A stretch of 64,000 nt of DNA from Candidatus Protochlamydia phocaeensis (GTDB lineage: Bacteria > Chlamydiota > Chlamydiia > Chlamydiales > Parachlamydiaceae), in contig NZ_FCNU01000021.1 in NCBI RefSeq assembly GCF_001545115.1, positions 100,581 to 164,580 on the forward strand. The letters are read 5' to 3'. How positions within the stretch are numbered: position 1 is the stretch's first letter; every line of letters starts with the position of its first letter. Under the pieces are notes generated by a model. It saw only the letters and a program-made list of their open reading frames with translations. It was not told the DNA's origin and searched no databases. Positions 9,473 through 19,708 of this stretch are shown here, one piece after another. A program made the translations under genes and the position numbers.

Positions 9473-10660
9473 ATGCAAGTCAATCTTTTTACTAGCCGTC
9501 CTTTTTCAGTGGAATATAATTCCCAGCATCATGTGCTTGATAAAAAAGATGTCAATAAAATCATATTGGCTACAGCAATCGGCTCTCTCTTTTTTTTAGT
9601 CGGCGGCTTAGTTGCCTTCCTGGGCGCTTCTTATTATTTTAGGCAAAGAAAAGTCCAAGAATTGACAGGAACAAATAATCCCCATTTACAAAGAATTAGC
9701 CAAGTCAGAAATCGCAACCTTCTTACCCCCTCGAATCCTGTTGCGTCTTCTTTGAAGACAGTCTTGACAAATGAAATGAATCGCACGATGGGAAAACATT
9801 TGAGAGACAATCAAAGAGCAACTCTTGTTTCCTTATTTGATCAAGCGCTACAAAGTCCTCAGCCTAGGCAAACGTTAGAAGCCTTGATCAATGGAAAAAT
9901 CAACCAGCCGGATGGATGGGGCGCTGCTAAGGCTGCGCATATCCGCACCAATCTTCTTCCGCATGTCCCCTTATCAAATGCAAATCCATCAGATTCCTCT
10001 TCTTTTCCTTCTTCGGCCATTATCCAACAGACGCAAGTGCGAGCGATTGCACAGGCTCCAATTAATCCGCAAGGCACCAAATTAGTCTGCTTTTATAAAT
10101 CAGGTCCTACAGAATTTTTGGGCAATTTTGCGATCTGTCCTCATGGCATTCAACTTTGGGGGCATACGTTCAAGTGCTCAGAGGCGGCTTTTCAATGGCG
10201 CAAATATTATTTAGCCGCTCAAAATAATAATCATGCAAGCCTGCTCAACGATCCCAAAATGCGTGAATTTTTTACTTGCGACGGTGAAAAGGCCTTTCAG
10301 CTTAATCGAGAGCTTGAGCGCAAATATCCCAACGTGTTTGCTTCTAATTGGCGCAATGGGGTGCGAGACCAAGTCATGTGGGACGTCCTCAATGCAAAAT
10401 TTCAACAAAATCCTGAATTAACTCAACTTTTGCAAGACACCCAAGGAGCTTATTTATTAGAGCACAATCAGGCAACGCGGGATAATTACTGGTCGGACAA
10501 TAGCAATGGGACCGGAAAAAATATGCTGGGTAAAATGCTGATGGCAATAAGAGATAGCAAGCCTTGTCCACCGCCCGATGACACAAGCGATCAAATGCAA
10601 GTACAGGCCTTTGCCTCTTATGCCAACCAACCAAGGTCGCTAAACTATCAGATCTTTTAA
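9473..10660 (+). CDS. Membrane-anchored NADAR (YbiA-like) domain protein
   Basis: 395 residues. An N-terminal cytosolic stub is followed by one strong membrane helix (about 26-50, IILATAIGSLFFLVGGLVAF) and then a Ser/Pro-rich linker. A NADAR domain fills about 205-362: FLGNFAICPHGIQLWGHTF, the conserved EAAFQWRKY segment, and the C-terminal DNYWSDNSNGTGKNMLGK motif. NADAR proteins are N-glycosidases: YbiA/RibX act on riboflavin-pathway intermediates, and other members act in ADP-ribose metabolism or remove ADP-ribose from guanine. The membrane anchor and long linker are not standard for YbiA, so a signalling or host-facing role is possible (inference). SD CAGG lies 8 nt before the ATG, and the leader is very AT-rich. 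Confidence 0.85.
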   Translation: MQVNLFTSRPFSVEYNSQHHVLDKKDVNKIILATAIGSLFFLVGGLVAFLGASYYFRQRKVQELTGTNNPHLQRISQVRNRNLLTPSNPVASSLKTVLTNEMNRTMGKHLRDNQRATLVSLFDQALQSPQPRQTLEALINGKINQPDGWGAAKAAHIRTNLLPHVPLSNANPSDSSSFPSSAIIQQTQVRAIAQAPINPQGTKLVCFYKSGPTEFLGNFAICPHGIQLWGHTFKCSEAAFQWRKYYLAAQNNNHASLLNDPKMREFFTCDGEKAFQLNRELERKYPNVFASNWRNGVRDQVMWDVLNAKFQQNPELTQLLQDTQGAYLLEHNQATRDNYWSDNSNGTGKNMLGKMLMAIRDSKPCPPPDDTSDQMQVQAFASYANQPRSLNYQIF

Positions 10661-10712
10661 TCTTTTGTTAGGGTACCTCGCTAATTAGGCAATGAATCCC
10701 TCTTCTGCATAC

Positions 10713-10749
10713 AGAGAAAAGTAAGGAATTAATTCCTATGTCTTTCTCT
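10713..10749 (+). terminator. Probable terminator after the NADAR gene
   Basis: Outer stem AGAGAAA / TTTCTCT encloses the palindrome AGGAATTAATTCCT. The T-run afterwards is weak (CTTTATAAAAAG). Confidence 0.35.
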
Positions 10750-10926
10750 TTATAAAAAGCTTCGTTTATCAAGCATTCATTATAATACTTTTTCCCATAA
10801 ACAATTCATTAATTAATGGCTTTAATTTAGACCTTTTTCATTTAGAATAAAGTTGAAATTTAGAGAGATAGAGATTAAGATTACTTCTTTCCTGATTAAA
10901 ATTATTTGCTAGCATTTGGCAGTAGT

Positions 10927-11067
10927 AACCGAGTGTTGAGTGTTTTTACCCTTTTGACTGCGTGAAAACCCTCGCAGAGAAGAAAAGACTAGCGAGTCCT
11001 TAATATGGACCTGCTTATCATGTATTAGAGGCTCTAACGCAGTCGAAAGGGTAAAAACACTCAAGTT
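10927..11067. repeat. Family A palindromic repeat, copy 2 (141 bp)
   Basis: The left end is AACCGAGTGTTGAGTGTTTT and the right end is the inverted AAAACACTCAAGTT. CTCTAACGCAGTCGAAAGGG is conserved in the right half, and ACTGCGTGAAAACC is its partner in the left half. Confidence 0.75.
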
Positions 11068-11220
11068 AGTAGGCATTTTCCAGCCTTTTACGCCAGTGCG
11101 TTAAGCTCAAATGAGGGTAATCCGTAATCAGTGAAAAGGCTGCCTCTCTAGCAATCAGGCAAAACTTAATGCAGTCGCTTAAAACTTAGATTTTAATCGC
11201 TTAACATGTCATGGAATTTT

Positions 11221-13854
11221 ATGTTAACACAAACCATTCGCCGTCAATTTTTACAATATTTTAAAGATCATCAGCATGCCGTCATTCCTTCTTCGTCCGT
11301 TGTCCCTCATGACGATCCCACCTTGCTTTTTATCAACGCGGGCATGAACCAATTCAAGGATGTTTTCTTAGGAAATAGCCATCGGGATTATAAGCGGGCC
11401 GCTACCAGTCAAAAATGCATCCGCGTGGGAGGCAAGCATAATGACTTGGAAAATGTGGGCCATACCAGCCGCCACTTGACATTCTTTGAAATGCTCGGAA
11501 ATTTTTCCTTTGGCGATTATTTCAAAGCACAAGCCATCCAATTCGCGTGGGAAGTCTCCACTAAGATTTTTGGCTTTGAACCTGACCGCATTTGGCCGAC
11601 TGTTTTTCGAGAAGATGATGAAGCCTTTGAGATCTGGACACAATATGTACCTGCCGAGCGCATCACGCGCTTCGGAGAAAAGGAAAATTTTTGGGCCATG
11701 GGAGATACGGGTCCTTGCGGCCCCTGTTCAGAGCTCTTATATGATCGCGGATCCCATTTTGGAAAAGCGTCTAAGCCTATTGAAGATACAGATGGAGAGC
11801 GCTTCTTAGAGTTTTGGAATTTGGTCTTCATGCAATTTAACCGCCAGCCCAGCGGAGAAAAAGAGCCTTTACCCAAGCCTTCTATTGATACTGGAGCCGG
11901 ACTAGAACGCGTGATCAGCTTAAAAATGGGAGTGGATAGCTTATTTGAAACAGATGTCTTGCGTAGCATTATTGCCCAAGTGGAATCCATTACAGGACTT
12001 CCCTATCATCCCAACGATAATCGCGCTCCTGCTTTCCGCGTCATAGCCGACCATTTGCGCTGCCTGGCGTTCGCGATTGCCGACGGCGTCCAGCCTAGCA
12101 ATGTAGACCGCGGATATGTTTTACGCAAAGTGCTTAGGCGAGCTGTCCGCTATGGACGCCAACTAGGCATGGACCGTCCCTTCTTAGCAGACGTGCTTCC
12201 CCAGTTGGTTTCAACAATGGGAAGCGACTATCCTGAGCTGATCAAAGGCCAGCAGCGCATTGCCGAAATTCTGACCATCGAAGAAGAAGCGTTCATCCGC
12301 ACTTTGAAAAGAGGGGGGAATATTCTCAACCAAGTCATTGAGAAAGCGCAAGCCAGCGACCGCGTGATCAGCGGAGATGACGCCTTTAAATTAAAGGATA
12401 CGTATGGGCTTCCCCTTGAGGAAATCTTGCTGATTGCCAAAGATTCCGACCTTAGCTTGGATCAGCCACGCTACCAGCAGCTGGAAGAAGAAGCCAAGCA
12501 GCGCTCGCGCAGCGTACATAAGAGCGTCCATCAAATCGCAGGGGAGAATATCTTTGCGGATTTCGTTAAACAGAATGGAGAGACAAAATTTCTAGGCTAT
12601 ACCCATGCCCTTGCTGATAGCAAAGTGCTAGGGCTAGTGGTAGAAGGTCAATTTGTTTCCCAACTAGAGGAAGGTCAAGAGGCGTTGGTGATTCTATCCG
12701 AGACGCCTTTTTATGCCGAAATGGGCGGACAAGTAGGAGACACAGGGGCATTAGAGAATGCTCTTTCATCTTTTACTGTCGTAGATTGCATCGCGCCTTA
12801 TAAGGGATTGATTGCTCACCAAGGAAAACTGGAGAAAGGCTCACTTAAAGTCGGAGATACGGTCACGGCTAGTATCGATCGCGAACGCCGTCAAAAGATT
12901 GCCAACAACCATACAGCCACCCACTTGCTTCACTGGGCGTTACATCGTGTACTGGGAGAGCATGTCAAGCAAGCCGGCTCTGTTGTCGATGCCCAGCGCC
13001 TACGCTTTGACTTCAGCCATCACAAAGCCCTGACTTTAGATGAGCTCCGGCATATTGAAGATCTGGTGAATGAGAAAATCCGGGAAAATGCGCCTGTTAA
13101 ATATTACGAAATTAAATATGAAGAAGCGCAAAAAAGAGACGACATCAAACAATTCTTTGGAGAAAAATACGGCTCGAGCGTACGCGTAATCGACATTGAT
13201 TATTCCAAGGAATTATGCGGAGGAACGCATACGTCGGCAGTCGGGAACATTGGCCTGTTCCGCATTGCCAAGGAAAGCAGCATTGCTGCAGGCATCCGCC
13301 GTATTGAAGCGGTGACCGGCCAGGAAGCAGAAATGCTGCAGCGTCAGGAAGAGGATACGCTCATTCACGTTGCCCAATTGCTGAAAGTCCCTTCTCATCA
13401 AATTGAAGAACGTCTATCAAAACTGTTGGAAGAGAATAAGCAATTTGCCCAAGAAATAAAGGAATTGAAAAAAAACCAATTGAATACTCTGGTTGATAGC
13501 CTATTGGCCCAAGCAGATAAAACGTCTCAATTGCCGATGGTCATTGCAGAAGTTTCTGGCTCCATTGAAGAACTGCGCTTTTGCTTGGACCTGCTGTCCG
13601 CACGCTTCTCCTCTGGAGCGATTGTATTGGGCACAGCCTTGCCGGATAAATGCCAGCTCATGGCCAAAGTTAGCGACGATTGGGTGAAAAAGGGCGTGTC
13701 GGCGCATGAAATTATCAAGGCCATTATGCCTATCGTCGAAGGAAGCGGAGGAGGAAAACAGCAAGCAGCGCAAGGAGGAGGCAAAGCTCCGCAAAAGCTG
13801 CTTGAAGCTCTTCAACACGCAAAAGACTATCTTTTAAAAGTTTCTGGCTCTTAG
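11221..13854 (+). CDS. alaS: Alanyl-tRNA synthetase
   Basis: Charges tRNA-Ala in the cytoplasm. It is full length for the family. Order: class II catalytic core ([27 protein letters not shown] at the N-terminus, [12 protein letters not shown]), tRNA recognition region, editing domain with zinc-site HTATHLLHW near 562 and CGGTH near 665, then the C-Ala/DHHA1 domain ending in [13 protein letters not shown]. An in-frame ATG at 11206 would add five residues; I prefer 11221 because family members begin [14 protein letters not shown] there. Neither start has a clear SD. It is followed by two strong hairpins before the convergent SIMPL gene. Confidence 0.97.
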   Translation: MLTQTIRRQFLQYFKDHQHAVIPSSSVVPHDDPTLLFINAGMNQFKDVFLGNSHRDYKRAATSQKCIRVGGKHNDLENVGHTSRHLTFFEMLGNFSFGDYFKAQAIQFAWEVSTKIFGFEPDRIWPTVFREDDEAFEIWTQYVPAERITRFGEKENFWAMGDTGPCGPCSELLYDRGSHFGKASKPIEDTDGERFLEFWNLVFMQFNRQPSGEKEPLPKPSIDTGAGLERVISLKMGVDSLFETDVLRSIIAQVESITGLPYHPNDNRAPAFRVIADHLRCLAFAIADGVQPSNVDRGYVLRKVLRRAVRYGRQLGMDRPFLADVLPQLVSTMGSDYPELIKGQQRIAEILTIEEEAFIRTLKRGGNILNQVIEKAQASDRVISGDDAFKLKDTYGLPLEEILLIAKDSDLSLDQPRYQQLEEEAKQRSRSVHKSVHQIAGENIFADFVKQNGETKFLGYTHALADSKVLGLVVEGQFVSQLEEGQEALVILSETPFYAEMGGQVGDTGALENALSSFTVVDCIAPYKGLIAHQGKLEKGSLKVGDTVTASIDRERRQKIANNHTATHLLHWALHRVLGEHVKQAGSVVDAQRLRFDFSHHKALTLDELRHIEDLVNEKIRENAPVKYYEIKYEEAQKRDDIKQFFGEKYGSSVRVIDIDYSKELCGGTHTSAVGNIGLFRIAKESSIAAGIRRIEAVTGQEAEMLQRQEEDTLIHVAQLLKVPSHQIEERLSKLLEENKQFAQEIKELKKNQLNTLVDSLLAQADKTSQLPMVIAEVSGSIEELRFCLDLLSARFSSGAIVLGTALPDKCQLMAKVSDDWVKKGVSAHEIIKAIMPIVEGSGGGKQQAAQGGGKAPQKLLEALQHAKDYLLKVSGS

Positions 13855-13899
13855 AGAATGTCTTAAAACTACTTTTAAGGATTTTTAAGACATCCTCTT
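13853..13899. terminator. Hairpin directly after alaS
   Basis: A stem of about 16 bp with one mismatch (AGAGAATGTCTTAAAA / TTTTAAGACATCCTCTT) begins at the alaS stop codon. There is no long T-run, so it may act together with the next hairpin. Confidence 0.5.
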
Positions 13900-13908
13900 A
13901 GTATTCAA

Positions 13909-13946
13909 GGTCTTTTCTTGCCGTTTTCAGGCGGCAAGAAAAGGCC
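13909..13946. terminator. Bidirectional terminator between alaS and SIMPL gene
   Basis: A 15-bp stem (GGTCTTTTCTTGCCG / CGGCAAGAAAAGGCC, one G-U) with an 8-nt loop sits between two convergent genes. Confidence 0.65.
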
Positions 13947-13969
13947 TTCATTAGACAAAATGCTATTTT

Positions 13970-14722
13970 TCATTTCATTTTTACTTTGTCGTTGCTGTTT
14001 ACAGGACCAATTTCAAAAATCACATTCACGGCCGCATGGATTTCGACTTGTCCGGCTTCAATGGGCACATCATAAGACATATCTGCATTAGCCATTTTAG
14101 CCAGCATCATAGGCATAGGAGGATGGCTTTGCGCTTGATCCAGGGATAAGGATAAGACTCTGATAAGACTCACTTGCGCTGCATCAGCCAAAGCCTGTGC
14201 ATCGGAAATGGCATTTTTAGTAGCCAAGTGAATCACTTCGCTACGGTAAGTCTGGGGATTATTGATATTAAAATTGATCTGTTCAATTCGGTTTGATCCG
14301 GCTTGCACAACAGCGCCTATGATTTTTTCCGCTAAATCGAGCTTCTGTGTTTTAATATGAATGGTATTGCTCACTTCATAGTGACTGATCGTCGGTCCAG
14401 TCGGCGATTTGTCATCAACGGAACGATAAATGGGAATAACGCGGAAGCGGCCAGTTTGATACTCTTGCTGATCTAAGCCGACCGTATTTAAATTGGCCAA
14501 GACTTGACGCATTTTCTCATTGTTATCCTTCACAGCCTTTTTCGAATCCGCATCTTGTGTCACAACTCCTACCGTCAGCTCCATTTGGTCTGCCGGTTTA
14601 AAGACCGTCGCCTCCCCTCTTACAACCAGTTTGGGAATGAGAGTCTCTTCTTCGTCATTAGCTTGGCAATAAGCAGCCATTACGTTGCTCCAAATCATTA
14701 AAAAATAAATGAATCGCTTCAT
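13970..14722 (-). CDS. SIMPL (DUF541) domain exported protein
   Basis: 250-residue periplasmic or outer-membrane-associated protein. A signal peptide (MKRFIYFLMIWSNVMAAYC, cut near AYCQA) precedes a single SIMPL/BP26-type domain: VVRGEATVFKPADQMELTVGV at its start, YQTGRFRVIPIY in the middle, VEIHAAVNVIFEIG at its end. Brucella BP26 and E. coli YggE belong to this family; YggE reduces oxidative stress, but the biochemical role is not settled. AAGGAG lies 8 nt before the ATG. It is a single-gene unit convergent with alaS and divergent from mfd. Confidence 0.88.
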   Translation of the reverse strand: MKRFIYFLMIWSNVMAAYCQANDEEETLIPKLVVRGEATVFKPADQMELTVGVVTQDADSKKAVKDNNEKMRQVLANLNTVGLDQQEYQTGRFRVIPIYRSVDDKSPTGPTISHYEVSNTIHIKTQKLDLAEKIIGAVVQAGSNRIEQINFNINNPQTYRSEVIHLATKNAISDAQALADAAQVSLIRVLSLSLDQAQSHPPMPMMLAKMANADMSYDVPIEAGQVEIHAAVNVIFEIGPVNSNDKVKMK

Positions 14723-15045
14723 AGTTTAACTCCTTTTTTCTTACCATACGCATTTACAGAGGGGGAATCAAGTTGAATAAAAGATCGATTAAGCTGTTAA
14801 TGCCCTAAATTCGGATTCTTTTTCTTAGAAGGTGTTTTCAAATCTAGGTTATTAGGAGTTTTAATACTTCCTCTAAAAGAGATTTATTTATTTAAATTCC
14901 AAAATTCTCAAACCCTTCTCTTTATTTAGTGAATTTACTTGGAATAGCGTTTAATAAACATCCTATTAAATTCTAAAACAGTGTATTATTACTATTACAC
15001 ATACTTTTTTTCTTATCATCTTTAGCTTAATTTTGATTCAAACAA
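14723..15045. other. Divergent intergenic region SIMPL gene-mfd
   Basis: 323 bp that must hold the promoters of both divergent genes. It contains a family B repeat (14788-14871) and AT-rich DNA with TATTACTATTACAC before mfd. No further gene is seen. Confidence 0.5.
14788..14871. repeat. Family B palindromic repeat, copy 2
   Basis: GTTAATGCCCTAAATTCGGA on the left and TCAAATCTAGGTTATTAGGA on the right are inverted versions of each other, followed by the family's GTTTTAATAC outer arm. Confidence 0.6.
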
Positions 15046-18000
15046 ATGATTCTACAAGGAATTCTAGAAAGCGAACATATCCTCGCTTTACAAGAGGCTT
15101 TGCAGCATCCCGACACAATTTTAGTCGAAGAGCTGTGGAATGCCCCCAAAGCGCTCGTTGCAGCTTTAGCTCAACAGGCCACTGGCAAGCATGTGCTTCT
15201 TTTAACGGGAAGCAGTCAAGAAGAGGTCCGCCTTTTCCACGATTTCGCCTTATTCACTAATCGTCCAATCGTTGATTTCCCCTCTTGGGAGACTCTTCCT
15301 TCCGAAAGCATTCCCCCCAGCCCCGATATTGTTGGCGAGCGCTATAAGGTTTTAAAGGAAATTCAGGCCTCAAACGAGCCGCATATTATTCTCACAAGCT
15401 TGCAGGCTTGCCTTCAGCGTCTTATTCCGCCTTCTATTTTTCAAGACCTTTACTTGACTTTAAAGCCCGGCCAAAGTCCTTCTTTTGATCACTTGATCCA
15501 AAAATTATTGGCCATGGGTTATCAACGGAAAGCAGTGGCATCCGACAAGGGAGAATTTGCCGTCCGGGGAGGCATCATTGATATTTTTCCCGTTTCTTCC
15601 CCGGATCCTTATCGCCTAGAGTTTTGGGGGGATGAATTAGAATCATTGCGCATTTACGATCCCATTGGACAAAAGTCCATCCGCCCTGTCGATCAAGCTG
15701 ATATTCCGCCTGGTTTAGAACTGGAGCTGCTCAATCAATCGACTCAACAGGCATCCATTTTGGAGTATCTGGGACCCAATACCCTTGTCATTTTCGATGA
15801 TCTTTTGGCTCTGGAAGATCGCTATGCCTCATTGATTAGCATGGGAGGACATCATCAATTTTTCAGCTCAATCGAGCAGCTTCTTGATCAAGTCCTGCCC
15901 TTGCAGAAAATTTTTTGGACGCAAAAGCCGATTGAAGAACTCAGCGATGTTCGACATTTAGATGCTAAAACGGGCGGCTATTATTCGCAGCAGACGATTT
16001 TCCACCATTTATCTTTTCAAATGTTTAACCGCGAATGGCAAGTCAAACGCTGGCGCCCACCTTTTAATACCATTAGCGGCCATCTTTTTTCTTCAGAAGA
16101 GGGCGAGCCGACAGGCGATGAATTGCTGTGCCGGCTTTCTTCGCTTCCTTATGAAACAGGCCGGCTGCATTTTTTGTGCGCCAGCGAATTAGAAGAGGCA
16201 AACTTGCATGAGCGCCTGGCCAATGCAGGTGTCCGCCTTCCCAAGCATACGCATTTTCATATTGGCTATCTTTCAAGCGGCTTTGTGATTCCAGACATGC
16301 AATATGTTGTTTTGCCGCTCACAGAAATTACGCACCGCTATAAGATCCGCCGTCAAAAGCTGCGCAGCACCTATCATACTTCCCCTTCAGAGACCTATGA
16401 TTTAGCTCCCGGAGAAACTGTTGTCCATCTCAATAACGGCATTGGGCGTTATTTGGGCATGGAGAAAAAGCCCAATCATTTAGGCATTCCAAGCGAATTT
16501 TTCACCATTGAGTATGCAGACAATGCCAAGCTTTTCGTTCCCCTCAATCAAGCGCATTTAATCACAAAATACATTGGCGCCAATGAAGACATTCCCAAAT
16601 TGCATGCATTGGGAAGCGGCCGCTGGAAAAAAACGCGGGAGCAGACAGAGCGTGCAATCATGGGCTATGCCTCCGAGCTTTTGCAAGCCTATGCGCAGCG
16701 GGCGATCAAAGAAGGCTTTACTTACCCTGCCGACAGTCCGGATATTTTGGCTTTCGAGGAAGAATTTCCCTTCTCAGAAACAGAAGATCAATTGGCAGCT
16801 ATTGCCAGCATCAAGCAAGATATGATGACCAACAAAGCGATGGACCGGCTGATTTGCGGCGATGTCGGCTATGGAAAGACAGAAGTGGCCATGCGCGCCG
16901 CTTTTAAAGCTGTTGTAGACGGGCGCAAGCAAGTTGCCGTCCTCGTTCCGACCACAGTCCTTGCCATGCAGCATTACGACAATTTTATCGAACGCATGAG
17001 CAGCTTTCCCATCAACATCGGCGTCCTCTCGCGCTTCCGCTCTCCCAAGCAGATTAAAGAGACGCTGACAGGAGTTGCCAATGGTTCCATTGACATTGTC
17101 ATTGGAACGCACCGCATGATCAGCGAAGATGTCAAATTCAAAGAGTTAGGCCTTGTCATCATTGATGAAGAGCAGCGTTTTGGCGTGAAGGCGAAAGAGC
17201 ACTTAAAAAAGCTTAAGCTCGGCGTTGACTGTTTGACCCTATCCGCGACGCCTATCCCGCGCACGCTGTACATGTCATTGATCGGCGCGCGCGACATGTC
17301 AGTCATCAACACTCCTCCTCAAGACCGCCTTCCTATCAAGACCGTTATCACAGAGCCTAGCGATCAGGTCATCAAAAACGCCCTTTTGCGCGAACTGGCA
17401 CGAGATGGGCAAGCCTTCATCATTCACAATCGCGTAGAGTCTATTTATTCCGTCAGTGCACGTATCAAAGCGCTTTTGCCGCAAGCGCGTGTGCTGGTGG
17501 CCCACGGGCAAATGCATGCTGATGAAATTGACGCTACCTTTCACGCCTTTAAAAATGGGCAAGCGGATATTCTGATTGCCACAACGATTGTAGAGAACGG
17601 CGTAGACATTCCCAATGCCAATACCATCCTCATCGATCGGGCAGATCATTTCGGCCTGGCTGCCTTGTATCAGCTGCGCGGCCGCGTTGGACGCTGGAAC
17701 CGGCGCGCCTATGCCTATTTCCTCGTCCCCAATCTGAGAGTCATGCCTGAATTGGCACGCAAAAGGCTGCAAGCCTTGGCCGAAGCGGGAGGATATGGAG
17801 GAGGCATGAAAGTTGCCATGAGAGACCTGGAAATTAGAGGGGCGGGAGACATTTTGGGCACCGAACAATCGGGCCATGTGACCTCTATAGGCTTTCATCT
17901 TTACTGTAAAATGCTCAAGCGCACCATCCAGACCTTGCAAGGCAAAGTTCCCAGTACCATTGCAGACACTAAAGTTGAATTTGCCGTCGATGCCCGGCTT

Positions 18001-18336
18001 CCGGAAGACTATGTCAATGAAGTCAGCTTGCGCATGGAGATTTATCAGCGCTTGGGAGAGGCGCTTTCATGGGAAGAAGTGGACGCCATTTGGGAAGAAC
18101 TGCAAGACCGCTTTGGACCACCTCCTGAGCCGGCGCTTTGGCTTTATCACTTAACGCGCGTCCGCGTATTTGCTTCTCGGCAGGGATTCGCTCTTGTTAA
18201 ACAAGAGAAATTGTCATTGCTCATTGAAAAACGCAAAGGCAAGGACATGTTGACAAGAAAAATTCTCATGCCCAAGTTCAAAAATCCACAGGAAATGGAA
18301 AAAAGGATCGTTGCAGAATTGGAGAAAACCGTTTAG
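15046..18336 (+). CDS. mfd: Transcription-repair coupling factor
   Basis: SF2 DNA translocase that removes stalled RNA polymerase and recruits UvrA to template-strand lesions. 1096 residues, near family size. The N-terminal UvrB-homology domain (GGIIDIFPVSSPDPYRLEFW near 170-190) is followed by the RNA-polymerase interaction (CarD-like) domain (LAPGETVVHLNNGIGRYLG near 455). The RecG-like translocase follows, with Walker A GDVGYGKTE near 604, the Walker B-type box DEEQRFG near 706, SATPIPRTL, and motif VI QLRGRVGR. The C-terminal TRCF domain is present. The start ATG has no strong SD. It is the neighbour of alaS as in Chlamydia, with the SIMPL gene inserted between. Confidence 0.97.
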   Translation: MILQGILESEHILALQEALQHPDTILVEELWNAPKALVAALAQQATGKHVLLLTGSSQEEVRLFHDFALFTNRPIVDFPSWETLPSESIPPSPDIVGERYKVLKEIQASNEPHIILTSLQACLQRLIPPSIFQDLYLTLKPGQSPSFDHLIQKLLAMGYQRKAVASDKGEFAVRGGIIDIFPVSSPDPYRLEFWGDELESLRIYDPIGQKSIRPVDQADIPPGLELELLNQSTQQASILEYLGPNTLVIFDDLLALEDRYASLISMGGHHQFFSSIEQLLDQVLPLQKIFWTQKPIEELSDVRHLDAKTGGYYSQQTIFHHLSFQMFNREWQVKRWRPPFNTISGHLFSSEEGEPTGDELLCRLSSLPYETGRLHFLCASELEEANLHERLANAGVRLPKHTHFHIGYLSSGFVIPDMQYVVLPLTEITHRYKIRRQKLRSTYHTSPSETYDLAPGETVVHLNNGIGRYLGMEKKPNHLGIPSEFFTIEYADNAKLFVPLNQAHLITKYIGANEDIPKLHALGSGRWKKTREQTERAIMGYASELLQAYAQRAIKEGFTYPADSPDILAFEEEFPFSETEDQLAAIASIKQDMMTNKAMDRLICGDVGYGKTEVAMRAAFKAVVDGRKQVAVLVPTTVLAMQHYDNFIERMSSFPINIGVLSRFRSPKQIKETLTGVANGSIDIVIGTHRMISEDVKFKELGLVIIDEEQRFGVKAKEHLKKLKLGVDCLTLSATPIPRTLYMSLIGARDMSVINTPPQDRLPIKTVITEPSDQVIKNALLRELARDGQAFIIHNRVESIYSVSARIKALLPQARVLVAHGQMHADEIDATFHAFKNGQADILIATTIVENGVDIPNANTILIDRADHFGLAALYQLRGRVGRWNRRAYAYFLVPNLRVMPELARKRLQALAEAGGYGGGMKVAMRDLEIRGAGDILGTEQSGHVTSIGFHLYCKMLKRTIQTLQGKVPSTIADTKVEFAVDARLPEDYVNEVSLRMEIYQRLGEALSWEEVDAIWEELQDRFGPPPEPALWLYHLTRVRVFASRQGFALVKQEKLSLLIEKRKGKDMLTRKILMPKFKNPQEMEKRIVAELEKTV

Positions 18337-18343
18337 AAGGTGT

Positions 18344-18423
18344 TAATAAATTGACCGCCTTGCCATTCGTTGATCTCAGAGGCTTTGACGCAGTCGAAAG
18401 GGCAAAAATTCCCAACTCAGGTT
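18344..18423. repeat. Family A repeat, copy 3 (right half only)
   Basis: This contains only the right half of the element: GATCTCAGAGGCTTTGACGC, AGTCGAAAGGGCAAAAATTC and the end CAACTCAGGTT. The left arm is missing, so it is a truncated copy, lying between convergent mfd and the permease gene. Confidence 0.6.
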
Positions 18424-18438
18424 AATCTGCTCTTAACT

Positions 18439-19584
18439 TTATTCTGCAGGTGCGGACAATTTGGCCTGGATCTTTTGATAGCGCAGAAGATAGATTTTAT
18501 AGAGATTCTCTGCCAGCACCTTGAAAATGGCATAAAAAGGGGTGGCAAAAAGCAGGCCAAGTAATCCGTATAAAGATCCGGCTGCCAATAAAAGCAAGAT
18601 TAAAGTCAGCGGGCGAATATTGAGGCGGTGCCCGATAATTTGGGGAGAAATAATATTGGATTCAATCTGCTGAACGATCACGAATACAATAATCACGTTT
18701 AGAGTCATCAACGGGCTCATCGACAATCCGACTAGAATGGCAGGAGCGATAGCTAAGAAAGACCCAACGAAAGGAATGGTCGTAAAAATAAAGGCGAAGA
18801 CGGATAAGACAAGCGCATAGTTCAGGCCAATGATCAAATAGCCGATAAAAAGCATGCTCCCAATGCTAAAAGAAACCATGACTAAACCATTGATGTAGCT
18901 GGACAAAGTGTCATCGATATTTTTTAAAATCTTGCGCATCTCTTTGTCAAAATGGCTCGGAGTATATTTCAAAAATCCTGCTGCTATTTCATGATCATCT
19001 TTGAGCAGATAAAAGACGATGAAGGGAATAACCGCTAAAATGGTCGCAACCCGGGTAATAAACCCCACAATATCTAAGATATTTTGACTGAGCAAAGCTG
19101 TCGCTTGCTGGATCAATCCCAATACGCGCACTTCAATTTCATGCTCTAGATTGGCGCTCATTCCCGTACTAATAATGGATTGCGAGCTTTTTTTAATTTT
19201 CTCCAACGTTTCAACGGACGTATTGGCAATAGCGGAAACCTGTTCGCCCAAAAGAGGGCCAATATAGGCAAAGAAAATGACTAAAAGGATGGCAATAATG
19301 ACATAGACAATCAAAATGCTAATAAAGCGCGGAAGCCTAAAATACTCTAAAACATAAATAGCCGGCCTTAGCAAATAGTAAAGCAAGAAAGAAACGACAA
19401 TGGGAATGAATAGCGAAGAAGCAAAATTGAAAACCGGAGTCAATAAAAAAGCGACGTGATAGAAAATGAGAATAATCGACAGGACGAGCAGCGTCCCAAC
19501 GGCATATTTAAAAAATGTATTATAATACCAAGGAGAAATGGCATGCCTGATGACCGTATTGGCTTTAGCTTTTTTTTCTTCCAT
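18439..19584 (-). CDS. AI-2E family (YdiK/PerM-like) membrane permease
   Basis: 381 residues with about seven to eight membrane helices: a pair near 25-60, one near 80-110, then the cluster from 180 to 360. The characteristic AI-2E/PerM segments are present: PFIVFYLLKDDHEIA near 190, and the C-terminal core FTTIPFVGSFLAIAPAIL with ESNIISPQIIGHRLNIRPL. Members include the AI-2 exporter TqsA, but others move different substrates or sodium/protons, so the substrate cannot be named. It stands alone, convergent with mfd. Confidence 0.9.
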   Translation of the reverse strand: MEEKKAKANTVIRHAISPWYYNTFFKYAVGTLLVLSIILIFYHVAFLLTPVFNFASSLFIPIVVSFLLYYLLRPAIYVLEYFRLPRFISILIVYVIIAILLVIFFAYIGPLLGEQVSAIANTSVETLEKIKKSSQSIISTGMSANLEHEIEVRVLGLIQQATALLSQNILDIVGFITRVATILAVIPFIVFYLLKDDHEIAAGFLKYTPSHFDKEMRKILKNIDDTLSSYINGLVMVSFSIGSMLFIGYLIIGLNYALVLSVFAFIFTTIPFVGSFLAIAPAILVGLSMSPLMTLNVIIVFVIVQQIESNIISPQIIGHRLNIRPLTLILLLLAAGSLYGLLGLLFATPFYAIFKVLAENLYKIYLLRYQKIQAKLSAPAE

Positions 19585-19708
19585 ACAAGCGCTCTTTCCT
19601 TGTCCTTTTCCCTTTCATAGCAAAACCTTTAAAAAAAAAGAATGGAAAAGCTTAATAGCAAGAGATTCGGCAAAAGCTTGCCTTCCATTGTCTATCCCCT
19701 AAAGGGGA

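Larger units (their letters stand above)
10661..11220. other. Intergenic region NADAR gene-alaS
   Basis: This 560-bp region contains a probable terminator (10713-10749) and one family A repeat (10927-11067). Otherwise it is AT-rich sequence in which I find no ORF or RNA. Confidence 0.5.
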
